A stretch of DNA of 12,171 nucleotides, from assembly GCA_963661325.1 (NCBI GenBank), contig CAVLBP010000072.1, positions 1-12,171 on the forward strand. Reading direction: 5' to 3'. This document shows positions 6,793-12,171 of the stretch, in pieces. This stretch comes from Pararoseburia sp963661325. GTDB taxonomy: Bacteria > Bacillota > Clostridia > Lachnospirales > Lachnospiraceae. The translations under genes were made by a program, and so were the position numbers. Under the pieces are notes generated by a model, which was not told the origin of the DNA, did not search any database, and saw only the letters and a list, made by a program, of their open reading frames with translations. Each line of letters begins with the position of its first letter. The stretch's first letter is position 1.

Positions 6793-6842
6793 AAAAGAGT
6801 TGTAAAAATATTTGATGGGCGTCAAGTTTTTACAACTCTTTT
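6793..6842. repeat. 16-bp perfect inverted repeat flanking the FNR-type box
   Basis: AAAAGAGTTGTAAAAA (6793-6808) and TTTTTACAACTCTTTT (6827-6842) are exact reverse complements around 18 bases that themselves hold the FNR-like palindrome, so two dyads share almost the same axis (6817.5 and 6818.5). It may be an operator for a second regulator, or a hairpin terminator (T-runs follow the stem on both strands) that insulates the operon from the upstream MFS/DUF1848 transcript. Confidence 0.6.
6812..6825. promoter_or_regulatory. FNR/FLP-type binding site
   Basis: TTGAT-GGGC-GTCAA matches the FNR consensus TTGAT-N4-ATCAA at 9 of 10 positions. Its centre is about 42.5 bp upstream of the start site predicted from the extended -10, the position of a class II activator. 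The operon it precedes encodes a Crp/Fnr protein with an E-x-x-S-R recognition helix, so autoregulation is the simplest reading. Binding is inferred. Confidence 0.6.
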
Positions 6843-6848
6843 TCTGGT

Positions 6849-7397
6849 TTAATCATTGGTCGGCTTCTTTTTGGGAAAATCCATAGATAACCCGACTGTT
6901 TTTTCATAAACGTCCGTCGTCATACAGCCCCTGCAGTCAGCCCCAAACTGTGCCAGTTCCTGCCCTTCTGCGCAAGGTTTCACCTTCATCCCATGAGATG
7001 CAGCAATTTTTACCATCTGCTCTCCAAGATAAAGTCTATCGGATTTTCCTACTGTCCTTGCTTCCGGAAAATCTTTCTTACCTTCTGGTATAGATCTATA
7101 AAACTAATTACGCTTGTCTTGGTATATCCATCAAGAGAGGCTGCTATATGGAGTGATGGTAACAAACCAGTATGTTCCTGCATATGGCTTCAATAAATTC
7201 ATGTATCTAAGCATCGGTTCCGGGTTCTTGGAGCAAAATGCTATCAAGTCTACAACCTGGGGATCCAGACTGTACCTAGTCACTTAGGAAGCATTATAAG
7301 GATTTCTGACCAGCACATAACCTTCCCGCAATCGATTTGTGAACCACTCCGAATAAAATGCCGGAATATCGGTTCTCATTCCAGTCTGTATTATCAT
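6849..7397 (-). pseudogene. DUF1848-family gene, degraded
   Basis: From an ATG at 7397 the frame reads a recognisable DUF1848 N-terminus (TDIPAFYSEWF, REGYVLVRNPYN), hits an in-frame TAA at 7284-7286, and continues in family sequence (VTRYSLDPQVVDLIAF, KNPEPMLRYM, WFVTITPY) to a second stop at 7131-7133. About 45-50 expected residues are then missing. Homology resumes in a different frame (GYTKTSVISFIDLYQK) and shifts again near 7081 to DFPEARTVGKSDRLYLGEQM, KVKPCAEG and FGADCRGCMTTDVYEK, ending KKKPTND at 6849. The usual C-terminal part with its CxxCY-type cysteine cluster is absent. Identification is from memory of the family. The gene is clearly non-functional: a nonsense codon, a deletion, two shifts and a truncation. 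Confidence 0.8.
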
Positions 7398-7450
7398 AAA
7401 CTATCCTTAATTTTTTCTTGTAAGTTAAAATCTTCTGCACATTTCTGAAT

Positions 7451-8851
7451 TTAACAAGCACTACCAGTATGGAAACCATTTTTTTCTTTCATTCTAAATA
7501 ACATAATAAATAGCATAATAAAAACTACTACTGTCATACATCCAAAGGTAACACGAAGTCCATATATACCGGAATTACTGTAAGAAGCTGCGCGAGCACT
7601 CGTAGAGCATACATTTAAGATCCCTACAAAGACTGCTGTTCCTATTGCTCCGGCTATTGTTCTAAGGGAAGTCAGCAATGCGGTGCCATGTGCAGTATTT
7701 TCTGCCCCCACACTACTGATTCCAAATGTGACAAACGGCATCATAAGACATCCTATTGCAATACAGCGGATTACATTCAAGAATGCCGGTATCAATATAC
7801 TCGTATCTAATGTAATAAAAGTCATTCCAAGTGTACTAACCATCATCATGAAGGTTCCTGTTACCGCCAGTTTCTTCATACCAAATTTATCATATATTTT
7901 TCCTGCAAACGGACTGATAATCGCCATTGCCAGTGATCCCGGCAGTGTAACCAAACCCGATACAGTTGCACTTTTTCCAAGTATACTCTGCACATATAAT
8001 GGCATGATCACAGATGATCCCATCATTACAAAATACAACATCATGCTGCCGAAAACACTCAAACGGTAATCATGAACTCTTAATGTGCGCACATTCAGGA
8101 ATGGTTCTTCGATGTGAAGTTGTCTTCGTGTAAACATTACACCTGTTACTATACCTACAACTAACGGCAGGATTGTCATAACAGATGTAATTCCAAGCGA
8201 ACTTAGATTTCCTATACCGAGTGTAATGCCGCCAAAAGCAAATGCACTAAGTATAAATGAATATGTGTCAAATTTTTTGACATGTGTTTCCAGTACATTA
8301 TCAAATATACAGATTGCCAATACAAATGAAGCCAACAAAATTACAAATGCTATTACAAATATTGTACGCCATCCAAGTGTATCAACAAGTACCCCTGCTA
8401 TTGTTGGTGCAATGACTGGAGCAGCACCTACGGACAAACCATACCATCCCATGACCGTACCACGCTTTTCCGGTGGATAGATTGTAAGAAGTACTACCTG
8501 TACCATAGATGTCGTGATTCCATTGCTGCATGCCTGTAGGATTCTTCCCAACATCATGACTGGAAAATTTGTTGCAAATATACAGATAAGCAGACCCACT
8601 AAAAACAGACCTATCGCACTCACATACAGTTTCTTTGTAGGGCATCTGGTGATCAAAAATGCTGTAAGCGGCATCATAATACCCATTGCCAGAGAGTAGC
8701 CGCTTGTAAGCCACTGACCATCTGACACCGATATATGCAGATCATTGATGATCGGCGGCAGAGCTGTTGTAAGCGCTGTCTGCAAAAAAGACGATGCAAT
8801 ACATGTCACGATCAGATTGACCATAATAACTGTTCTTTTTCTTGTGTCCAT
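7451..8851 (-). CDS. MFS drug:H+ antiporter, DHA2 family (EmrB/QacA type, 14 TM)
   Basis: The 466-residue membrane protein is rich in hydrophobic helices along its full length, consistent with 14 transmembrane segments. DHA2 signatures are visible: TALPPI near residue 28 (motif D1), WLTSGYSL at 47-54, LGRILQACSNG at 101-111 with the motif B arginine R103, and an antiporter motif C variant, GLSVGAAPVIAPTIAG (138-153), followed by GWRTIF. Such pumps export lipophilic or cationic drugs in exchange for protons; the substrate cannot be read from sequence. The ATG at 8851 has AGAGG about 11 nt upstream, slightly far. No regulator gene or membrane-fusion partner adjoins it. Codon choice (many ATA, ACA, TAT) looks more AT-rich than in the neighbouring ATPase, compatible with horizontal acquisition. 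The 141 bp upstream hold no convincing promoter pair. Confidence 0.92.
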   Translation of the reverse strand: MDTRKRTVIMVNLIVTCIASSFLQTALTTALPPIINDLHISVSDGQWLTSGYSLAMGIMMPLTAFLITRCPTKKLYVSAIGLFLVGLLICIFATNFPVMMLGRILQACSNGITTSMVQVVLLTIYPPEKRGTVMGWYGLSVGAAPVIAPTIAGVLVDTLGWRTIFVIAFVILLASFVLAICIFDNVLETHVKKFDTYSFILSAFAFGGITLGIGNLSSLGITSVMTILPLVVGIVTGVMFTRRQLHIEEPFLNVRTLRVHDYRLSVFGSMMLYFVMMGSSVIMPLYVQSILGKSATVSGLVTLPGSLAMAIISPFAGKIYDKFGMKKLAVTGTFMMMVSTLGMTFITLDTSILIPAFLNVIRCIAIGCLMMPFVTFGISSVGAENTAHGTALLTSLRTIAGAIGTAVFVGILNVCSTSARAASYSNSGIYGLRVTFGCMTVVVFIMLFIMLFRMKEKNGFHTGSAC

Positions 8852-8992
8852 CTTAAAATAAACCTCTTTCCACTTTCAATGTATCTTATATGTAATTTTT
8901 CTCTGCTATTTTAATCATAGAAAAGTTATGTTTCAGAATTGTTAATATATGCTTCCATTGCTATCTTTACCCCATAATAAAAAATTTGCAAG

Positions 8993-9025
8993 AAAAAGCA
9001 ATAATGAAATTATCTTCATTATTGC
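8993..9025 (-). terminator. Rho-independent terminator after tRNA-Arg
   Basis: The minus-strand transcript forms a perfect 11-bp stem, GCAATAATGAA (9015-9025) with TTCATTATTGC (8998-9008), around the loop GATAAT, followed by five U (8993-8997). It lies 11 bp after the tRNA 3' end and would close the whole parA-to-tRNA transcript. Confidence 0.88.
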
Positions 9026-9036
9026 CAGCATTCAAA

Positions 9037-9108
9037 CGTTCCCTGCGGGAATCGAACCCACAACTAGCGCTTAGGAGGCGCTTGTTATATCCATTTAACT
9101 AAGAGAAC
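9037..9108 (-). tRNA. tRNA-Arg(CCT)
   Basis: A complete cloverleaf reads on the minus strand: acceptor GTTCTCT/AGGGAAC (one G-U pair), D-stem GTTA/TAAC, anticodon stem AGCGC/GCGCT around CTCCTAA (anticodon CCT, reading AGG), variable loop AGTT, and T-stem GTGGG/CCCGC with a TTCGATT loop. The discriminator is G and CCA is not encoded. Its 5' end is only 36 bp from the stop of the DUF3881-like gene, leaving little room for a separate promoter, so it is probably cut from that gene's transcript or served by a promoter inside the coding sequence. Confidence 0.96.
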
Positions 9109-9114
9109 AAATAC

Positions 9115-9135
9115 AGGTCTGCTAAAAACAGACCT
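9115..9135. other. Hairpin between the DUF3881-like gene and tRNA-Arg
   Basis: AGGTCTG (9115-9121) and CAGACCT (9129-9135) form a 7-bp stem with a 7-base loop. Read on the minus strand the stem is followed by GTATTTG, a poor U-tract, so it should terminate weakly at most. On the plus strand it is followed by TTTATT. It sits 6 bp before the tRNA 5' end and could mark a processing site or protect the mRNA 3' end. Confidence 0.45.
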
Positions 9136-9144
9136 TTTATTAAA

Positions 9145-10011
9145 TTAAAACTCTACGGTTCCCTGCATCCAGATGTTGCCCTTAAATCTGCGACCAACCT
9201 CCGGAAGTCCCAGTAGATCTTTTGCATTGATGCAAACATCAAACTCCAGATCATTACTCTCCAGATGCATCACATACAACTCCTCCATGGTAACATAATT
9301 TGTTAATTTATGGAACTCTTTTATTTGACCGATTACAGCAAATTTATCGCTCTCAATACCATATGGCATAAAGGTCGTCTTTACAATGCTGTAAACATCT
9401 TCCTTTGTGACACGCTTTGATATCATGGAATAGGTGTCCATATCATCGATCGTCAGACTCTCGATTGCTTCTTCATCCCCTTCTCTTGCTGCCGCCACGA
9501 GTGAGGTACGATCTGTTGTCTTTTTATCCGTCTTTTTTACGGCAGGCTCTGCCACCGGAAGTAATATCTTTCCCTCCAGCGAAAGTCCCGTCAGATAAGA
9601 TCTGCGAAAACGATCCCCATCATAACCATGGCTGGACTTTTGCAGATACTCGATCGCATTCTGTAAGTAAAAGATCAGATTTACACCAAGCCGCATCTCA
9701 TCACAAAATCCCTGGTAACTTTCTTTATCCGATTGCTTGATGATCTCCAATTCCGCATCTGTAGAAAAATTACCGCCCTTACAATAAGGAAAGTAATAAT
9801 CTACTTTAAAATTGTCATCCGTATCATATACACCACGAATGGCAATTCCCGTGTGTTCACACACTTCAAAATCGAGTTCTACAAATTCATTTCCATCAGA
9901 ATCCAGAGCTACTTCATGGCTATCAGGCTTGCGTATCGCTTCATAGATCAAATGATCCAGTTCGTCTTTTGTAATATTGGAAAATCCAATCGCCTGTAAA
10001 TAACTATGCAT
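9145..10011 (-). CDS. DUF3881-family protein (function unknown)
   Basis: The 288-residue soluble protein resembles, from memory, the DUF3881 family of Lachnospiraceae and relatives, which sits beside parB; no biochemical role is known. An N-terminal region begins MHSYLQAIGFSNI and contains VELDFEVCEHTGIAIRG (about 44-60) and YYFPYCKGGNFST. A conserved-looking middle (EMRLGVNLIFYLQNAIEYLQ, about 104-123) precedes a Lys/Thr-rich linker (about 155-175). An acidic segment, EGDEEAIESL, leads to a C-terminal domain ending FKGNIWMQGTVEF. No membrane segments or catalytic motifs stand out. It starts 15 bp after the DUF4446-like stop with a TAGGA/GGAAAG site, so it belongs to the par operon. Confidence 0.85.
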   Translation of the reverse strand: MHSYLQAIGFSNITKDELDHLIYEAIRKPDSHEVALDSDGNEFVELDFEVCEHTGIAIRGVYDTDDNFKVDYYFPYCKGGNFSTDAELEIIKQSDKESYQGFCDEMRLGVNLIFYLQNAIEYLQKSSHGYDGDRFRRSYLTGLSLEGKILLPVAEPAVKKTDKKTTDRTSLVAAAREGDEEAIESLTIDDMDTYSMISKRVTKEDVYSIVKTTFMPYGIESDKFAVIGQIKEFHKLTNYVTMEELYVMHLESNDLEFDVCINAKDLLGLPEVGRRFKGNIWMQGTVEF

Positions 10012-10026
10012 AAATTCCTACTTTCC

Positions 10027-10524
10027 TTACTTGTTGCTCTCAAGTGCAGCATGAAGAGCCTGTTGTTCTTCCTCTGCAAGTGTGATGATGGAATTACCGT
10101 CGATGATCTCTTTTACATATGTATAGCAGCCTTCGCGGCTGTGGACAGCATTGAGGACAAATCCGTCATTCTTCTCATTCAACATAGCAAGAGAAAAGGA
10201 AAGTTTTCCTCCCATCTCCTGAAAAGCATCATACTTGATAAGTCCATACTTCTGGAAGCCAAATTTCATTCTCTTGAACAAAGCATCAATATTTCTCTCG
10301 TTTGCCGCATTATTTTCGATGAGTTCATCTACCTGCTCTAAGCGATATACAAGTGTATCTTCCAATGACTTGGCATTTTTACCACTCATAAAGATCGCAT
10401 ATCTTTTCTTCAACTTGCTCATCTGTACAACATTGATAATCATAAGGATGATCAAAAGCAAGATAACTGCTGCCATGCCAATGACAACATAATCGGTACT
10501 AATTCCTAAATATTCTTCAAACAT
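10027..10524 (-). CDS. DUF4446-family membrane-anchored protein
   Basis: The 165-residue protein has one N-terminal membrane helix (about 12-33), a basic stop-transfer region (KLKKRY, 38-42), an amphipathic helical stretch (about 52-90) and a conserved C-terminal block with RMKFGFQKYGLIKYDAF, MGGKLSFSLAML and GFVLNAVHSREGCYTYVKEI. This matches my memory of DUF4446 proteins, commonly encoded after parB in clostridia. The helix and following positive charges predict a cytoplasmic C-terminal domain on the membrane. The function is unknown; a link to chromosome segregation or sporulation is inferred from location alone. The ATG at 10524 has a weak GGTG site, and a palindromic LexA-like box lies 32 bp upstream. 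Confidence 0.88.
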   Translation of the reverse strand: MFEEYLGISTDYVVIGMAAVILLLIILMIINVVQMSKLKKRYAIFMSGKNAKSLEDTLVYRLEQVDELIENNAANERNIDALFKRMKFGFQKYGLIKYDAFQEMGGKLSFSLAMLNEKNDGFVLNAVHSREGCYTYVKEIIDGNSIITLAEEEQQALHAALESNK

Positions 10525-10555
10525 AATAACACCAACTTTTCTTTCTTTGTATTCT

Positions 10556-10573
10556 ATAGAACATTTGTTCTAT
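10556..10573. promoter_or_regulatory. 18-bp palindrome with LexA-like core between parB and the DUF4446 gene
   Basis: ATAGAACATTTGTTCTAT is a perfect dyad (8-bp arms, 2-base centre) with the core GAAC-N4-GTTC typical of Gram-positive LexA/DinR boxes (consensus CGAACRNRYGTTCG). It overlaps the parB stop codon, and on the minus strand a -10-like TAGAAT follows directly. No clear -35 is visible. LexA binding is a hypothesis from the core match. Confidence 0.4.
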
Positions 10574-11484
10574 TCATGGTGAATAGACTGAAACAGACCA
10601 ACGATACGATCTAACTCATCCTGTGAGTAATACTCGATCTCCACTCTACCCTTTTTGTTGTCCTTTGGCACGATGGTTACCTTTGTACCCAGTGTCTTTT
10701 TCATCTGTTCCTGCAATTCAGCATAAATTGCCTCAAGTCTCGGATCGATCTTTGGCTCTTTTACCTTATCACTGTCTTTTTCATTTTGCAGACGCTTTAC
10801 TTCTTTTTCTACATCACGCACGCTGAGTTTTTCATCAAAGACGCGCTGTGCAAAGTCATACTGCTTATCCTTGTCTGTAATACCAAGAATGGCTCTGGCA
10901 TGGCCGGTAGAAAGCATTTCGTCAATGACCATCTGCTGTACACGCTCATCCAACTTCAAAAGACGCATAGAGTTGGTAACGGCAGTTCTACTTTTTGACA
11001 CACGCTCTGCTACTTCGTCCTGCTTCAGATTGAACTCATCTAAAAGTTTCTTATAAGCAAGGGCTTCCTCAATCGGATTTAAGTCCTCACGCTGGATGTT
11101 CTCGATCAAAGAAATCTCAACGATTTCCTGCTCTGAAAGATTCATAACGATAACAGGTACTTCTTTCAGTCCTGCTTTCTTTGCCGCACGCCATCTACGC
11201 TCACCGGCAATGATCTCATAATAAGAATCTTTTCCATTCTTTACTTCATGCACCCAAAGTGGTGATAAGACACCATGCTGTTTGATAGAATCTGCTAATT
11301 CCATCAAAGCATCTTCATCAAATGCTTTTCGCGGCTGCTCTGCATTTGGCTCAATCTTATCGATACTTACCATTGCTTTTGCATTTTCTACCGCATTCTG
11401 ATCTGATACTTCTTTTGCACTTTCTATTGGTTTACTTGGAATCAGAGAATCCAATCCCTTACCTAATCCTTTTTTTGCTGCCAT
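10570..11484 (-). CDS. parB: Chromosome-partitioning protein ParB (Spo0J)
   Basis: The CTP-dependent DNA clamp loads at parS sites near oriC and recruits SMC and ParA for chromosome segregation. Seen in the 304-residue protein: basic N-terminus KKGLGKGLDSLIP that contacts ParA, then the nucleotide-binding ParB core (about 38-140) with NAEQPRK (47-53), the arginine-rich GERRWRA (94-100) and ENIQRE (128-133). A helix-turn-helix for parS follows (about 155-176, DEVAERVSKSRTAVTNSM), with GHARA at 194-198, a charged linker (about 230-245) and a C-terminal dimerisation domain. Length and order are typical. The ATG at 11484 lies 2 bp after the parA stop, with AAAGGA inside the end of parA. Confidence 0.97.
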   Translation of the reverse strand: MAAKKGLGKGLDSLIPSKPIESAKEVSDQNAVENAKAMVSIDKIEPNAEQPRKAFDEDALMELADSIKQHGVLSPLWVHEVKNGKDSYYEIIAGERRWRAAKKAGLKEVPVIVMNLSEQEIVEISLIENIQREDLNPIEEALAYKKLLDEFNLKQDEVAERVSKSRTAVTNSMRLLKLDERVQQMVIDEMLSTGHARAILGITDKDKQYDFAQRVFDEKLSVRDVEKEVKRLQNEKDSDKVKEPKIDPRLEAIYAELQEQMKKTLGTKVTIVPKDNKKGRVEIEYYSQDELDRIVGLFQSIHHE

Positions 11485-11486
11485 GC

Positions 11487-12171
11487 CTAGATATCCTTTC
11501 TCTCAATGATTTCCTTTGCCAAATTACGATAACTCTCTGCTCCGGCAGACTTTGGATCATAAAGGTTGATCGGCAGTCCATGGGAAGGAGCCTCTGCCAA
11601 ACGCACATTTCTAGGAATGATCGTCTGATAAACCGTAGCATTCAGATTTTCTTTTACTGTATCTACAACATCGGATGAAAGATTTGTTCTTGCATCATAC
11701 ATGGTAAATACCACACCATCAATCTTAAGGTTTGGATTCAATCTCTCCTGTACCAGGTCGATCGTATGGATCAACTGGCTGATTCCTTCCAATGCATAAT
11801 ATTCACACTGAATTGGAACAAGAATAGAATCTGCTGTTGTCATGGCATTGACGGTAAGCATATTCAATGACGGCGGGCAATCAATAATAATGAAATCATA
11901 ATCATCACGAATGTAATCTACTGCATTCTTTAAAATATATTCTTTTTCATTGATGCCCAGCAATTCGATCTCCGCACCTGCTAAGTTTACATTAGATGGA
12001 ATCAAAGATAAATGCTCAATATTTTCCACTTTTGTCATACTCTCGCGAATGGAACATTCTCCCAGCATCAACTCATAAACTGTATTTTCCATTTCTTCTT
12101 TATCAATGCCAAATCCACTGGTCGTATTTCCCTGTGGATCCAGATCAATAACCAATACCTTCTTACCTAAC
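11487..12171 (-). CDS. parA: Chromosome-partitioning ATPase ParA (Soj), N-terminus outside the window
   Basis: The ParA/MinD-family Walker ATPase drives origin segregation with ParB and, in spore-formers, influences DnaA and sporulation. The visible part starts LGKKVLVIDLDPQGNTTSGFG (the switch I/A' region) and includes the Walker B-type FIIIDCPPSLNMLTVNAM, then QCEYYALEGISQL (switch II region), YDARTNLSSDVV and the typical PRNVRLAEAPSHGLPI near the C-terminus. About 30 residues, including the Walker A loop, lie beyond 12171. The frame is open to the edge, so an internal TTG at 12155 should not be taken as the start. It is followed within 2 bp by parB. Confidence 0.97.
   Translation of the reverse strand, partial: LGKKVLVIDLDPQGNTTSGFGIDKEEMENTVYELMLGECSIRESMTKVENIEHLSLIPSNVNLAGAEIELLGINEKEYILKNAVDYIRDDYDFIIIDCPPSLNMLTVNAMTTADSILVPIQCEYYALEGISQLIHTIDLVQERLNPNLKIDGVVFTMYDARTNLSSDVVDTVKENLNATVYQTIIPRNVRLAEAPSHGLPINLYDPKSAGAESYRNLAKEIIERKDI

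Noticed and set aside
6793..6842. The inverted repeat as a simple terminator of the upstream MFS/DUF1848 transcript
   Set aside because: Not excluded, but the 18-base loop holding a near-perfect FNR dyad at an activator position makes a purely terminator reading less likely; kept as an alternative.
7294..7479. A 61-residue minus-strand ORF overlapping the MFS gene end and the DUF1848 remains
   Set aside because: It is in a different frame from the recognisable DUF1848 sequence, has no ribosome binding site and overlaps the MFS 3' end.
9037..9108. tRNA-Arg as an integration site with an island downstream
   Set aside because: I saw no integrase gene and no second copy of the tRNA 3' end in the window.
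9037..12171. parS sites near parAB
   Set aside because: No sequence close to TGTTTCACGTGAAACA was found by eye in either orientation.

Overview
This window looks like origin-proximal chromosome of a low-to-moderate GC Firmicute, most likely a Lachnospiraceae (Clostridium cluster XIVa) member. The evidence is a chromosomal soj/parA-parB pair followed by DUF4446-type and DUF3881-type genes, a CPx-type metal ATPase with a separate HMA chaperone, DUF1848 remains, and AGGAGG-type ribosome binding sites. The taxonomic call is inference from gene content. Every gene I can support lies on the minus strand, so transcription runs from high to low coordinates.

In transcription order, 12171-9037 holds parA (5' end outside the window), parB, a DUF4446-like membrane protein, a DUF3881-like protein and tRNA-Arg(CCT), closed by a strong hairpin terminator at 8993-9025. 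This is a tightly packed chromosome-partitioning unit. An 18-bp palindrome with a LexA-like GAAC-N4-GTTC core overlaps the parB stop codon.

From 8851 to 6849 there is a 14-TM DHA2-type drug:H+ antiporter and then the remains of a DUF1848 gene, which carries a nonsense codon, an internal deletion, a second frameshift and a missing C-terminus.

From 6842 to 3817 lies a compact metal/redox operon: a P1B ATPase with an unusual CPG motif, an HMA-domain chaperone, an 81-residue His-rich protein resembling the small Ric/hemerythrin-like family, and a Crp/Fnr regulator. Its promoter carries an FNR-type box (TTGAT-GGGC-GTCAA) centred about -42.5 from a predicted extended -10, nested inside a 16-bp inverted repeat. 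The Crp/Fnr gene, whose DNA-recognition helix has the FNR-type E-x-x-S-R signature, is broken by an out-of-frame internal deletion. The operon therefore appears to have lost its own presumed activator.

From 3720 to 191 there is a soluble helical-repeat/GGDEF diguanylate cyclase, a LacA/Maa-type acetyltransferase 24 bp behind it, and then, from its own promoter, a two-TM coiled-coil protein with a long acidic tail. That tail carries two motifs resembling the FliM/FliY N-terminal peptide. The gene ends at a strong terminator. A tRNA-Lys(CTT) with its own promoter runs off the left edge.

No CRISPR array, insertion sequence, rRNA gene or parS site was seen. The most notable items are the FNR-box operon with its broken regulator, the CPG-type ATPase, and the FliM-motif tail protein.
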